Counted from the first letter of the stretch, positions 35,615 to 45,202 are shown. The stretch is 64,000 nucleotides of DNA from CAZPBN01 sp964584935 (GCA_964584935.1 CAZPBN010000002.1:1-64000), one strand, 5' to 3'. Translations and numbers: made by a program. The notes: a model not told the origin generated them from the sequence alone.

Positions 35615-37546
35615 CTATTCGGCTTCATATCTCGAGAGAATATCTGTCTGGATTTTCTGAACTAATTCTGAGTTTATCCTCACTTTTCTTTCTTCCTTCA
35701 TAGAGGAAAGATAAGATTGGAGAAACCTATTCTTTTTTTCCTCCAAAAGTTGTTCTTTTACAGAATTTCTTTGTTTTTGGAATTCACTTCGGGTGGCTTC
35801 TTTTCGATCAAGAACTTTTAATAAAACCAGGTTATTGCCGAATTGGAGAACTTCGCTCAATTTATTTAGAGGAATTGAAAAAGCTAATTTATCAAACTCG
35901 GGATTTTCTTCCAGAATACTTAAATACTGTCCCCGTTTGTGTTCATTGACGGTTTTATATTCAAGGTCATAGAGGCTGGCTATTTGTTCCAGATTTGTTC
36001 TAAGACTTTCTTTTCTTGCTTTTTTAAGGATCTCTTTGCCTTTTTCCTTTTTCATTTCCTTTATGAAATCACTCCTGACTTCCTTCTCCACTTCATTATA
36101 TTTGGCTTTCCGAGGAGGTTCCATGTTTATTAATTGAACAATAGCTATTCCGGAATAAGTGTATATGGGAGAGGAAACTTCTTTTTTCTTGAGACTGAAG
36201 AGTGTTTGACTTACTGCTCCTGAAGAGTCCTTGTCTTCGTAGGCTTCCCCTTCTTTCAGAAGTCCTGTGGATTTTGCTTCTAATCCCATATTTTCGGCTG
36301 CCGAACTTAGATTTTTTTCCTTTTCTGCTCTTTTCTTAAGCCTCATTAATCTGTCTTCTGCAATTTCTCTGGAATTTTCATCAAGAAGGATATTTTCGAT
36401 GAGTCCTCTTGTTTCTTCAATGGATTTTATACGGGAAGGTTCCTTTTCTGTAATTTTAATGATGGATATTCCGTCTTCCAGCTCCAAGATACCTGAAATT
36501 TCTCCTTCTGATAATTGGTTGATTTCATCTTGTTCTTTAGAAGATAATGATTTCCATTCATATAATCCCCAATTTCCTCCTACTTCTGCTTTGACATCTT
36601 CAGAATATTTTTTTGCCATCTCTGTGAAGTCCTGTCCTGTTTTTAGATTATTCATTATCGATTCAGCTTTTTTAGTAACCTCCTCTTTTTCTTTTCCTTC
36701 AAAGGAGAGATAAATCCTGCTGACTTTGATTTTTTCAGGTTCTCTGAATTTATCCAAATTATCCTTGTAATATTTTTTGATTTCAGCATCAGTTAATTCG
36801 ACTTCATTTTTTAAAGAGCTTGTATTCAAAAATACGATCTTTCCTTCTCTTCTTTCCGGTAGTCTGTATTTGCTTTTATTCTTTCTGAAGAATTCCCTGA
36901 GCTCATTTTTCTCAGGTGTCTCTGAAATGTCGAGTTTATCGATTTCAAGAAGAACATATTCCAACCGAGCCGTTTCATTTTCTTTTTTGAAGTAATTCCA
37001 CATTTCCTGTTCAGAAACGGCGATACCAACTGACAAAGTTTTAATAACTTTGTCGATCAAAATTTCTTTTTCTAAACTTTGTTCAAATGTGGACACTGGT
37101 ATTCTATTCCAATCCAGTATTTTCTTGTATTCATCAAATCCAATGAATTTTCCTTCTTTCTGGAAAACAGGATAATTGATGATTTTTTTCCGTATTTCTT
37201 CATCGTAAGCATGGATTCCCATTTCTTTAGCAACCTGAAGAAGTATGGTTTGTTGGATGAGCTGTTCCAGCACTTGGCCTGGAATATTGAGTTGGAGTAT
37301 AAGATTTTTGTTGATATCCTTGAATTGATTTTTCATCATTTCAAGCCTTTGTCTCAAATTGCTATAATAAGATTCTGCGGATATTTTTGTTTTTCCTACA
37401 GCAGCAACTGTGTCTTCGCCCGTTATTCCGGAGTCTTCAATGATTCCTCCGCCCCATACACCAAATATTGTTAGAATGAAAGCAGCAATCACAATCCATA
37501 ATACGGGAGCCAAAGATTTGATATTTTGTCTCATTGTTTTTAACAT
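35615..37546 (-). CDS. PpiD/SurA-like peptidyl-prolyl isomerase, membrane anchored
   Basis: This 643-residue foldase has an N-terminal membrane anchor (about 12-33, LAPVLWIVIAAFILTIFGVW) and a large periplasmic part. It includes a SurA-type N-terminal helical chaperone domain (about 80-240) and a parvulin domain (about 265-380) with KYSEDVKAEVGGNWGLYEW. A long Lys/Glu-rich tail follows with a second, weaker parvulin-like section. It probably assists folding of exported proteins near the Sec exit. The start has GAGGTG. It is upstream of nothing on its strand until iadA, and its promoter was not found. Confidence 0.9.
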   Translation of the reverse strand: MLKTMRQNIKSLAPVLWIVIAAFILTIFGVWGGGIIEDSGITGEDTVAAVGKTKISAESYYSNLRQRLEMMKNQFKDINKNLILQLNIPGQVLEQLIQQTILLQVAKEMGIHAYDEEIRKKIINYPVFQKEGKFIGFDEYKKILDWNRIPVSTFEQSLEKEILIDKVIKTLSVGIAVSEQEMWNYFKKENETARLEYVLLEIDKLDISETPEKNELREFFRKNKSKYRLPERREGKIVFLNTSSLKNEVELTDAEIKKYYKDNLDKFREPEKIKVSRIYLSFEGKEKEEVTKKAESIMNNLKTGQDFTEMAKKYSEDVKAEVGGNWGLYEWKSLSSKEQDEINQLSEGEISGILELEDGISIIKITEKEPSRIKSIEETRGLIENILLDENSREIAEDRLMRLKKRAEKEKNLSSAAENMGLEAKSTGLLKEGEAYEDKDSSGAVSQTLFSLKKKEVSSPIYTYSGIAIVQLINMEPPRKAKYNEVEKEVRSDFIKEMKKEKGKEILKKARKESLRTNLEQIASLYDLEYKTVNEHKRGQYLSILEENPEFDKLAFSIPLNKLSEVLQFGNNLVLLKVLDRKEATRSEFQKQRNSVKEQLLEEKKNRFLQSYLSSMKEERKVRINSELVQKIQTDILSRYEAE

Positions 37547-37674
37547 ATTAGCACCTCAAGTTAAGATTCATAAGCTTTTTCCAGCAATCAAGTTCTTTAT
37601 TCTCATTCCTGACAGAAATGCGATCAACGCAATATTTTATGAAATTCATAAGATTGAATATAAGAAATAAAATC

Positions 37675-38817
37675 TTAATCTTTCAATATATTCCTGGCAA
37701 TAATCAGCCGTTGTATTTCCGATGTTCCCTCATATATGGAAAGAACCCTTGCATCTCTGTATAATTGTTCGATTAAAAATTCACTTGAATATCCATAACC
37801 TCCATGAATTTGAAGAGATTCGTAAACAATTTTATTAGCCACTTCTGAAGCAAAAAGTTTAGCGATGGCTGCTTCTTTTGAGAAAGGTTTACCTTTATCA
37901 TCAAGGTCTGCAGCTCTGTAAGTTAACAATCGGGAAGCATCCAGGAGCACAGAGATGTCCGCTATTTTAAATTGAATGGCTTGGAATTCGGAAATTGTTT
38001 TATTAAAGGCTTCTCTCTGTTTGGAAAATTGAATGGCTTCCCTAATTGCCTGCGCAGAAATTCCGTTGGATTGGGCAGCGATTCCTAATCTAGAGCTATC
38101 GAGACATTTAAAAGCTATTTTTGCCCCATTTCCTTCTTCTCCTAATAGATTATCCTCAGGCACTTTGCAATCTTCCAAAGTGATTTCAGCAGTCTGGGAA
38201 GCATGAAGTCCCATTTTCTCTTCAACTTTAGATACAGAGAAACCTGGGAAATTTTTTTCCACAATGAAGGCGCTTATTTTTTTCTTCGCCATATCAGACT
38301 CTGTTTTGGCAAATACAATGAACGCATCGGCAACAGCTCCATTGGTCACCCAGGCTTTGATCCCGTTCAACAGGTAATGATTATCAACTTTCTTGGCTTT
38401 TGTTTTTAGATTCATGGCGTCAGAACCCGCTCCGGGTTCGGAAAGGGAGAAAGCACCAACTAATTTGCCTTTGACTGAGTCAGGGAGATATCTATCTTTT
38501 TGTTGTTTGCTGCCGTACTTAAGGATTGAATAACAAAACAGTCCTGAGTGAACGCTTAAAATTACTCCCAGGGAAGGAAAAAATCGGCTTATTTCTTCAA
38601 TGGCCAAGAGGAAGGATAACCGATCTGCTTCGGTTCCTTCATATTCAGTAGAAACGGTCATACCAAGAATTCCCAATTCTGCCAGTTTATTAAATAAATC
38701 TTTAGGGAATTCGCTGTTATCTTCAAGGGCTTTTGCCTTGGGCATAATTTCTTTACTGGAAAAATCTTTGACCATATCTTTTATCAATTGTTGATCTTCT
38801 GTCAGTTCAAAATTCAT
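37675..38817 (-). CDS. acyl-CoA dehydrogenase
   Basis: This 380-residue flavoenzyme introduces the trans-2 double bond in acyl-CoA. It starts MNFELTEDQQLIKDMVKDF. It has the FAD/substrate motif GAFSLSEPGAGSDAMNLKTKA near 125, WVTNGAVADAFIV, the C-terminal QIHGGYGYSSEFLIEQLYRDARV, and YEGTSEIQ with the catalytic Glu near 366. It resembles short-chain (butyryl) dehydrogenases. No EtfAB genes lie nearby. It follows the HIT gene on the same strand after 32 bp. Confidence 0.94.
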   Translation of the reverse strand: MNFELTEDQQLIKDMVKDFSSKEIMPKAKALEDNSEFPKDLFNKLAELGILGMTVSTEYEGTEADRLSFLLAIEEISRFFPSLGVILSVHSGLFCYSILKYGSKQQKDRYLPDSVKGKLVGAFSLSEPGAGSDAMNLKTKAKKVDNHYLLNGIKAWVTNGAVADAFIVFAKTESDMAKKKISAFIVEKNFPGFSVSKVEEKMGLHASQTAEITLEDCKVPEDNLLGEEGNGAKIAFKCLDSSRLGIAAQSNGISAQAIREAIQFSKQREAFNKTISEFQAIQFKIADISVLLDASRLLTYRAADLDDKGKPFSKEAAIAKLFASEVANKIVYESLQIHGGYGYSSEFLIEQLYRDARVLSIYEGTSEIQRLIIARNILKD

Positions 38818-38849
38818 TTTTTTTCCTTTAAATTTATTATTATAAACTA

Positions 38850-39353
38850 TTATTTAGGCGAATTAACTTGTTTTTCTTTGAACAAGGGAGCTAATTTATT
38901 GTAGGTTTCTTCAATATCTTCGATTATTAATTTTGTGTTGCCAATGAGAGGCATAAAGTTCGCGTCTCCCGCCCAGCGAGGAATGACATGAAAGTGATAG
39001 TGGTCAGCCACCCCTGCTCCGGCACATTTCCCTAAGTTCATACCTGTATTGAATCCTTGAGGTTTGTATTGTTCCTTGACGATTTTTAAGCTTAATTTCA
39101 GAAGTTCTATCATCTCATAGGAAGATTCCTTTTTTGACTGTTCGAACAAAGCAATATGTTTGTATGGAGCGACCATTAAGTGACCAGGTGTATAGGGATA
39201 TTTATTCAATAGGATAAAATTGTGTGATCCTCTCAACAATATATAAGATTTCTTGTCCGAATTGCTTTTGAGGGCATCGCAAAAAATACAGCCTTTCATT
39301 TTAAAAACATTCTTAACATATTTGGCTCTCCAGGGGGTGTGGATATATTTCAT
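38850..39353 (-). CDS. HIT family hydrolase (Ap4A-type)
   Basis: This 167-residue histidine-triad protein begins MKYIHTPWRAKYVKN, typical of Ap4A phosphorylase/hydrolase-like members. It has a CIFC zinc half-site near 21-24 and the triad in DHYHFHVIPRWAGD near 125-138. It hydrolyses nucleotide phosphodiesters or phosphoramidates; the true substrate is uncertain. Its ATG overlaps the stop of the HU gene (ATGA), so translation is coupled. Confidence 0.92.
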   Translation of the reverse strand: MKYIHTPWRAKYVKNVFKMKGCIFCDALKSNSDKKSYILLRGSHNFILLNKYPYTPGHLMVAPYKHIALFEQSKKESSYEMIELLKLSLKIVKEQYKPQGFNTGMNLGKCAGAGVADHYHFHVIPRWAGDANFMPLIGNTKLIIEDIEETYNKLAPLFKEKQVNSPK

Positions 39354-39637
39354 TTTTTATTTTCATTGTTGATCATTTGTTTGAGAATTTTACTTGGCTT
39401 AAAGTATAATACTTTTTTAGGAGGAACATTCACCGGTTCTCCGGTGCGTGGATTTCTTCCAGATCTTCCCTTTCTATCTCTGAAGCGAAAGCTTCCAAAT
39501 CCCCTTAGCTCTATTTCTTCTCCATTTAAAATGGCATTTTTTATTGCTTTAAAGAAAAAATCCACTCCTGTTTCTGCTTCTTGTTTGGAAATATTCATCT
39601 CTTTTGCTATTTGATTGACCAAGTCAGCTTTAATCAT
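39350..39637 (-). CDS. HU/IHF family DNA-binding protein
   Basis: This 95-residue histone-like protein bends and compacts DNA. MIKADLVNQIAKEMNISK forms the N-terminal helices, and the beta-arm has GFGSFRFRDRKGRSGRNPRTGEP with the intercalating Pro. The C-terminal tail ends in NENKK. It overlaps the end of rpsA by 8 bp and the HIT gene by 4 bp. An rpsA-IHF pairing is common in bacteria, which suggests an IHF-beta-like lineage. Confidence 0.95.
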   Translation of the reverse strand: MIKADLVNQIAKEMNISKQEAETGVDFFFKAIKNAILNGEEIELRGFGSFRFRDRKGRSGRNPRTGEPVNVPPKKVLYFKPSKILKQMINNENKK

Positions 39638-41375
39638 TTTTTTCCTCCTCTTTTTTTGCGGGGATGTGTATTTCCTTGAGCTGTTCTTTCATAACATCCC
39701 CCAATGTCAGTTTGTCATTTTGTTTTTCAATAAATTTCTTATACTTTTTTTTTTGAATTTCTTGTTGACCCTGTTTGAAACTCAGTGATATTTTTCTTTC
39801 TTTTTGGTTCATCTTAATGATTTTCGCAAGATGTTCCTCTCCCACGGAAAAAGAATCTACAGGATTTTCTATTTTTTTCTCAGAAAGTTCGGAGAGAAAG
39901 ACAGCTCCTTCTATTCCAGGGGTCAGTTCGACAAATACGCCAATGTCAGTAATTCGCTTGATTTTTGTTTTGACAATGTCTCCTATTTTATGCCTGGAGA
40001 AAAAATCTTCCCAGATATCTCCTTCCAGTTGTTTTATTCCCAAGGATAATTTTTGGTTTTCAGTGTCAATATTTAATATGATGGCTTCAACTTCCTCTCC
40101 AACGTTCAGTTTATCAGAAGGCTTGTTAATTTTTTCCCATGAAATATCTGAAATATGGATAAGACCCTCGATCCCTTTTTCCACTTCCATAAATGCTCCA
40201 AAATCTGTGATGTTTGTGATGGTGCCCTTGACCTGGGATCCAGAGCTGTATTTTTTACTAAACACTTCTAGGGGATGAGGAGTAACCTGTTTGATTCCTA
40301 GGGATATTCTTTTCGATTTAGCATTGATATTAAGGATGATCACATCGATTTCTTGGCCTTTAGAAAGAAATTTCTTAGGATGGAGAGGTTTACGGGACCA
40401 GGTTAAATCCGATGTGTGGACAAGACCTTCCACTCCTTTTTCCAATTCCACAAAAGCCCCAAAATCAACCAGATTCACTACTTTTCCTGTTACTTTTTGA
40501 CCGGCTTTATACTTGTTTTCAATATTCTCCCACGGATCCGGGGTCAATTGCTTATAACCAAGGGAAATTTTCTCTTCCTTTTCGTTATAATCAAGAACGA
40601 TCGTTTCTATGTCCTCTCCTGTTTTAAAAAGGTCTGAAGGATGGTTTAGTTTTCCCCAGGACATATCTGATATGTGCAGGAGCCCTTCCACACCGCCTAT
40701 ATCAACAAATGCTCCGAAATTGGTTAGAGTTTTTATTTTTCCTTTCACTTTTTTACCTTGTTCTAAATGGCTAAAAACTTGTCTTGTTTTGATTGATTTT
40801 TCATCTTGCAGGAGAAGTTTTCTTGATAGAACGGCATTATTATTATTTCGGTTGAATTTGATAACCTTGAATTTATAGGTGTTTCCTATTAAGCTATCTG
40901 GTTCTCTGACTATTCTTATATCAGCATGCGAATCGGGAAGGAATGTGTTGATTCCAACGTTGACCGTATATCCGTTTTTTACTTTTTCTGTGATTTTTCC
41001 CAGAATCCATTTTCCTTGATTATAGGCTTTTTCTAAATTGTCCAGAGATTTTTCTATATCAGCTTTTTTCTTGGAAAGAATAAGATAACCTTCTTTTAAA
41101 TTTCTTCTTGTAAGGACAGCTTCGATTTCATCTCCTTCATGGAGTTTATTGACATCTTTGCTGTTGTCAAAATCTTCAAGAGGAATGATGCCTTCTGATT
41201 TAAAACCGATGTCCACTATAACATGAGAAGAAGTTATTTTAATGACTCTGCCTTTGATGATTTTGCCAAGAACAATTTTTTCCGCTGAAAACTGATATTG
41301 ATCTAATAGGCTTTCATAATCTTGAGAAGATATATTTTCTTCTTCGTTACCTGAATTTTTCGGTAAATCTGACAT
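39630..41375 (-). CDS. rpsA: 30S ribosomal protein S1
   Basis: S1 binds mRNA and brings it to the 30S subunit. The 581 residues contain six S1 OB-fold domains from about 35 to 540. They are visible as repeats of VKGKI..TNFGAFVDIGGVEGLLHISDMSW and similar, followed by a charged C-terminal tail. An earlier ATG at 41393 is possible, but the ATG at 41375 has GGGAG at about 11 nt. It overlaps the 3' end of ispH. The two are neighbours or fused in many bacteria. Confidence 0.95.
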   Translation of the reverse strand: MSDLPKNSGNEEENISSQDYESLLDQYQFSAEKIVLGKIIKGRVIKITSSHVIVDIGFKSEGIIPLEDFDNSKDVNKLHEGDEIEAVLTRRNLKEGYLILSKKKADIEKSLDNLEKAYNQGKWILGKITEKVKNGYTVNVGINTFLPDSHADIRIVREPDSLIGNTYKFKVIKFNRNNNNAVLSRKLLLQDEKSIKTRQVFSHLEQGKKVKGKIKTLTNFGAFVDIGGVEGLLHISDMSWGKLNHPSDLFKTGEDIETIVLDYNEKEEKISLGYKQLTPDPWENIENKYKAGQKVTGKVVNLVDFGAFVELEKGVEGLVHTSDLTWSRKPLHPKKFLSKGQEIDVIILNINAKSKRISLGIKQVTPHPLEVFSKKYSSGSQVKGTITNITDFGAFMEVEKGIEGLIHISDISWEKINKPSDKLNVGEEVEAIILNIDTENQKLSLGIKQLEGDIWEDFFSRHKIGDIVKTKIKRITDIGVFVELTPGIEGAVFLSELSEKKIENPVDSFSVGEEHLAKIIKMNQKERKISLSFKQGQQEIQKKKYKKFIEKQNDKLTLGDVMKEQLKEIHIPAKKEEEKND

Positions 41376-42240
41376 TGGATGAATTTCTCCCATTGAAATT
41401 AGTTTTGAAGCTATTTTTTATTTTATTGACAGCTTCTTGTATCGCTTCAGGTGGAGTAGAGGCTCCTCCTGATATCCCAATTTTGTTTGCTCTTTTAAGC
41501 ATAGTGTTATCTATTTGCTCTGCATTTTCAATAAAATAAGTCCGTTGTAAGATTCTTTTGGAAATTTGATACAGTTTATTGGTGTTTGAACTATTTTTAC
41601 CACCGATTATAAAAAGAGTGTCAACTTGAGCGGCGAGTTCTGATGTGGACTTTTGGCGTTCTTGGGTAAAATGACAAATGGTATTGTATACTTTTAATTC
41701 CTCAGTCTTTTTTATTAAGACAGAAACGATTTTATTAAACACATAAAAATCCTGAGTGGATTGAGCGAGCACAACTCTTTTCTTTTTATGAGAAAGGTAT
41801 TCGATTTGAGATTCATTTTCAACCACGAAGCCTTTTTCATTGCTGAAGCCAATAAGTCCGATTGTTTCCGGATGTTTTCTGTTGCCGACGATTACGATTT
41901 CTTCGTTTTCATTGGCTAGGCGTTCGACCAATTTCTGAATTTTTTTTACAATAGGACATGTGGCATCGACAATTTCAATCTTTTTTTCTCTTAGAAGATT
42001 ATAAACTGCTGGCGAGACTCCATGGGAACGAATAATCACTGTGCCTTCTTTTAGCTCGTCTAAAGAATCAGCAATATGAATTCCTTCACTTTCTAAATCT
42101 GATATGACCTGAGGATTATGAATTAGAGAACCAAGTGTCATGACGTTTCCCTTTTTTTGTTTTCTGGTTTCTTTTGCCAGATTGAGGGCTCTTTTTACGC
42201 CGTAACACAATCCTGAATTTTTTGCTACTGTGATTTTCAT
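41347..42240 (-). CDS. ispH: 4-hydroxy-3-methylbut-2-enyl diphosphate reductase
   Basis: IspH performs the last step of the MEP pathway, making IPP and DMAPP with an iron-sulfur cluster. The 297 residues have the three cluster cysteines in NSGLCYGVKRA (Cys12), DATCPIVKK and NTICHFTQERQ, plus RSHGVSP and GGKNSSNTNKLY. The last 15 residues overlap rpsA and look like an extension past the normal end. It has its own promoter upstream. With rpsA, HU and HIT it forms one operon. Confidence 0.95.
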   Translation of the reverse strand: MKITVAKNSGLCYGVKRALNLAKETRKQKKGNVMTLGSLIHNPQVISDLESEGIHIADSLDELKEGTVIIRSHGVSPAVYNLLREKKIEIVDATCPIVKKIQKLVERLANENEEIVIVGNRKHPETIGLIGFSNEKGFVVENESQIEYLSHKKKRVVLAQSTQDFYVFNKIVSVLIKKTEELKVYNTICHFTQERQKSTSELAAQVDTLFIIGGKNSSNTNKLYQISKRILQRTYFIENAEQIDNTMLKRANKIGISGGASTPPEAIQEAVNKIKNSFKTNFNGRNSSNVRFTEKFR

Positions 42241-42267
42241 TTTATCAAATAGATTAGTTAAACAATT

Positions 42268-42297
42268 ATACTAGCTTAATTCAAGCCCTTTTGTCAA
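42268..42297 (-). promoter_or_regulatory. promoter for the ispH-rpsA-HU-HIT operon
   Basis: On the minus strand a perfect TTGACA (42297-42292) precedes TAGTAT (42273-42268) by 18 bp; TATAAT at 42270-42265 is a perfect but 21-bp-spaced alternative. The leader is about 20-25 nt. Confidence 0.5.
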
Positions 42298-42431
42298 TTT
42301 TAAATATAGGTAAAAATTATACTTAGCGTTCTTTTGAAATAAACCCATATTGGAATCTATGAACTCAACAAATTTTTTGACATGCTCTTGAAATTATGAT
42401 AAATAATTTTTTTTTAAAAAAGGAGGTATGT

Positions 42432-43016
42432 ATGTTAAAGAAGATATTGATTCTGAGTTCTCTGTGTGTATTCATTACAGGTTGTGCGATTGCTCCCCTC
42501 TCCAACAATTTCACAGGAAGGTCTCTCGGCAAAAAAGGTGTCGAGATTGAGGGAGGAGCAGTGGTTGCTGGAGCTGCCATTCCATCCTTTAAATTTTCCT
42601 ATGGAGTTTCATCTGATTTTGATTTGGGCATTCATTATGATTCTTACTGTATTGGACTTTTTGGTAAATATTCGATAATAAATAATAATGAAGGTTTTGC
42701 CACGGCTGGGCTCTTTGGCGGAGGAGCAACAGTTAATGGTTATTATCTCTATGCCGGACCTGTTTTGAGTTTTAAAACAGGTTTTTTTGAACCTTATTTT
42801 GTGGGTCGGTTCAACTATGTCCATTATGATGAATTTGAGTCTGATTTTGATATTGAACCTGGAAATTATAGCTATTTGCAACTGACAGGGGGAAGTGTTT
42901 TTTGGATATCCAAAAAGATTGGTTTAAATGTTGAAGTGAGTGCTTTCACAGGAGCGACAGGAGCTGGTGAAATTGCGGCTCCCATTTTCTTGGGCGGACT
43001 GAGACTCAGGTTTTAA
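42432..43016 (+). CDS. small outer-membrane-type lipoprotein, unknown
   Basis: This 194-residue protein has a lipoprotein signal (VFITGC, lipidated Cys18). The rest alternates hydrophobic and polar residues with many Gly, Phe and Tyr (YYLYAGPVLSFKTGFFEPYF), ends LRLRF, and looks like an eight-stranded beta-barrel. It could insert in the outer membrane. The ATG at 42432 has AGGAGG at 5 nt. A TTGACA at 42377-42382 lies upstream, but its -10 is weak. The gene converges with scpB. Confidence 0.72.
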   Translation: MLKKILILSSLCVFITGCAIAPLSNNFTGRSLGKKGVEIEGGAVVAGAAIPSFKFSYGVSSDFDLGIHYDSYCIGLFGKYSIINNNEGFATAGLFGGGATVNGYYLYAGPVLSFKTGFFEPYFVGRFNYVHYDEFESDFDIEPGNYSYLQLTGGSVFWISKKIGLNVEVSAFTGATGAGEIAAPIFLGGLRLRF

Positions 43017-43036
43017 AGAATAAAGATATAAACTTT

Positions 43037-43591
43037 TTAAATATTTGAAGATTGATCGTTTTCATCTTCCATAATTTTTGATATTTCTTCTGGGGAAGGA
43101 AGATCCTTTAGGTTGTCTAAACCAAAATAAGTTAAGAATTTATCCGATGTTCTATAGATGAGGGGTTTTCCTGGACTCTTTTTTCTGCCTGTGATTTTGA
43201 TGAGTTTTTTTTGCAGAAGAACTTTTATGGTATGGCTGGAATCCACTCCTCTTATGGCAGATACCTCAGCCAGGGTAACCGGTTGATGATAGGCAACGGC
43301 GGATAAAGTTTCCAGGGCTGCGGGCGAAAGTTTGTTTTTTTTCTCGATATTTAAAAGACGTCTAATCCATTTATCGAATTCCGGTTTAGTGGAAAAAAGG
43401 TAGCCTCCTCCTAGTTGAGTGATTTGAATACCCCGCTCATTGGAAGAATAGCTCTCCAGGAGGGTGTTTATAGCTTGTTCGATTTCTTTCTCCGGGAATT
43501 CATTGAGGACATTTTTTATTTTCTCCAGGGACAATGGTTCTTTGGAGATAAAAATCATGGATTCGATGATTTCTTTTATATTGTTATTCAT
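43037..43591 (-). CDS. scpB: segregation and condensation protein B
   Basis: ScpB binds ScpA and the SMC heads to condense chromosomes. The 184 residues form two winged-helix domains. ESMIFISKEPLSLEKIKNVL begins the first, and LETLSAVAYHQPVTLAEVSAIRGVDSS gives the family core in the second. LIYRTSDKFLTYFGL follows. It starts 12 bases after scpA. The SMC gene is not in the window. Confidence 0.94.
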   Translation of the reverse strand: MNNNIKEIIESMIFISKEPLSLEKIKNVLNEFPEKEIEQAINTLLESYSSNERGIQITQLGGGYLFSTKPEFDKWIRRLLNIEKKNKLSPAALETLSAVAYHQPVTLAEVSAIRGVDSSHTIKVLLQKKLIKITGRKKSPGKPLIYRTSDKFLTYFGLDNLKDLPSPEEISKIMEDENDQSSNI

Positions 43592-43603
43592 GATCCTTTT
43601 TGT

Positions 43604-44323
43604 TCATCGAATTTTTCTCAACCATACTTTAATAGGATGAAAGGTGCTCTCTTGGACCGCGATGATTGCTTTGACTTTTATAAGTTCAAGAAGACTGAAA
43701 AAAGAGACCAGTGCTTCTTCAAGAGTTTTCTGTTTACTGAAATAATCCAGAAAGTCAAGGAATTCATTTTTTTTCAAGTAGGATAATAGTTCCTTCATTT
43801 TTTCTTCTATGGTTATGTCTTTTCCCTTGACAATTCTCACGTTTTCTCTTTCTTTTCTTTTCATCAAGGAAAAAAATGTATAAGCGATATCGAAAAGGGA
43901 TACTTCCAGGGATTCAGGTTCTTCGTCTAAAACAGGTGGCAGAAAAGTCCTTGTCCATTTTTTAATTTGAATTTCTTCTTTTTGTTTTAAAACTTGACAG
44001 GCGGCTTTAATTTTTTGATAGTCCAGCAGGCGGTCGACGAGAACTTGACGGGGATCTTCTTCATCTTTTTCTGGAAATTTTTCTTGGGGAAGAAGCATTT
44101 GGGATTTGATATAGATGAGTAAGGAAGCGATCAATAGGAATTCCGCCTCCCGGTCCAGGTTTATCATTTCTTTCTTTTCAAGATAACTTAAGTAATCCCT
44201 GGTTATGACAGCTATGGGTATATCGTGAATATTTAATTTTTTCTTTTTTATGAGAAATAAGAGAAGATCCATAGGGCCCTGGAATACATCCAATTTTACT
44301 TGGTAATTCGCTGAAGTTTCCAT
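43604..44323 (-). CDS. scpA: segregation and condensation protein A
   Basis: ScpA is the kleisin that bridges SMC heads. The 239 residues contain the N-terminal kleisin signature VKLDVFQGPMDLLLFLIKKKKLNIHDIPIA near 8-37, then DYLSYLEKK, and a C-terminal winged-helix part ending VKAIIAVQESTFHPIKVWL. It starts 74 bp after the site-2 protease and forms an operon with scpB. Confidence 0.94.
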   Translation of the reverse strand: METSANYQVKLDVFQGPMDLLLFLIKKKKLNIHDIPIAVITRDYLSYLEKKEMINLDREAEFLLIASLLIYIKSQMLLPQEKFPEKDEEDPRQVLVDRLLDYQKIKAACQVLKQKEEIQIKKWTRTFLPPVLDEEPESLEVSLFDIAYTFFSLMKRKERENVRIVKGKDITIEEKMKELLSYLKKNEFLDFLDYFSKQKTLEEALVSFFSLLELIKVKAIIAVQESTFHPIKVWLRKIR

Positions 44324-44397
44324 TATGCTTATGTATAAATTTATTGTTTTGTTCTTGTGTTTTCTTTTTTTCTATGCAATCAATTTTTTTTATTATA

Positions 44398-45015
44398 CTA
44401 AAGCAAAAGTATATTGGAAATAAAAGTATAAATAGGACTGAAAATTAAATTTAAAAAACCGATAAATAACAATCCCAGAATGATGAGAAAACCGAAAGGT
44501 CGAATCTGTTCGTATTTTTCGGCAGCCTCATCAGAAAGAAAGCCCATCAAAATTCCGCTTCCATCTAAAGGAGGAATGGGGATCAGATTAAAAACTGCCA
44601 AAATGGAATTTATGAGGGCTCCGTAAAATAAAATGAGTAATATTATGCTGGGAAGAATGAACATGGATTTTAGTATAACACCTGCGATTATGAAAGCTCC
44701 GGCAGCCATTAAATTGGATAGTGGGCCTGAAAATGAAATCCAGAGGTTGTCTTTTTTGGGATCTTTCAGATTGTAAGGATTGACCGGAACAGGTTTAGCC
44801 CAACCAATAAAAGGAATTCCGGTTATCATCATGATCAAGGGAAAAAGCAGTGTTCCTATGGGATCGATGTGAGGAATGGGATTAAGGGTGACTCTTCCCA
44901 TATTATAAGCAGTGGGATCTCCAAATTTATTGGCTGTCCAGCCGTGGGCGCTTTCATGAATGGTTATAGAAAAAAGAAGAACCACATAAGCCAGTATTCT
45001 TGATAATATTTCCAT
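44398..45015 (-). CDS. M50 family site-2 protease
   Basis: This 205-residue inner-membrane zinc protease cleaves within the membrane. The zinc motif HESAHGW is at 20-26, and NLIPIPPLDGSGIL near 143-156 supplies the third ligand Asp. It has about five membrane segments. It belongs to the short Rip/SpoIVFB-like group and lacks PDZ domains. It leads the scpA-scpB run, an arrangement also seen in Firmicutes and others. The substrate is unknown. Confidence 0.92.
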   Translation of the reverse strand: MEILSRILAYVVLLFSITIHESAHGWTANKFGDPTAYNMGRVTLNPIPHIDPIGTLLFPLIMMITGIPFIGWAKPVPVNPYNLKDPKKDNLWISFSGPLSNLMAAGAFIIAGVILKSMFILPSIILLILFYGALINSILAVFNLIPIPPLDGSGILMGFLSDEAAEKYEQIRPFGFLIILGLLFIGFLNLIFSPIYTFISNILLL

Positions 45016-45070
45016 TCTTAAATACCTGTATTTTTATAACACATCAGATAGAAAGAGTAAATATCAACTT

Positions 45071-45185
45071 GAAATCAGAAAATAGAAAATGGAAAATGGA
45101 GAATGAGAAACCAATGAAACGTAAGACGTAAGACGTAAGACGTGAGACGTTAGATGAAAAAAGACAATGTTGTCAGACGTCAGAC
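45071..45185. repeat. tandem heptanucleotide repeats of three sequences
   Basis: Five near-copies of GAAAATG occupy 45071-45105. Then CGTAAGA appears three times exactly at 45120-45140, followed by CGTGAGA and CGTTAGA to 45154. GTCAGAC appears twice at 45172-45185. All three have a 7-bp period, so they change register only between blocks. Confidence 0.8.
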
Positions 45186-45202
45186 GGGAATATTAAAAAA
45201 AT

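Noticed and set aside
45071..45185. CRISPR array
   Set aside because: The units are 7 bp with no spacers; there are no cas genes.
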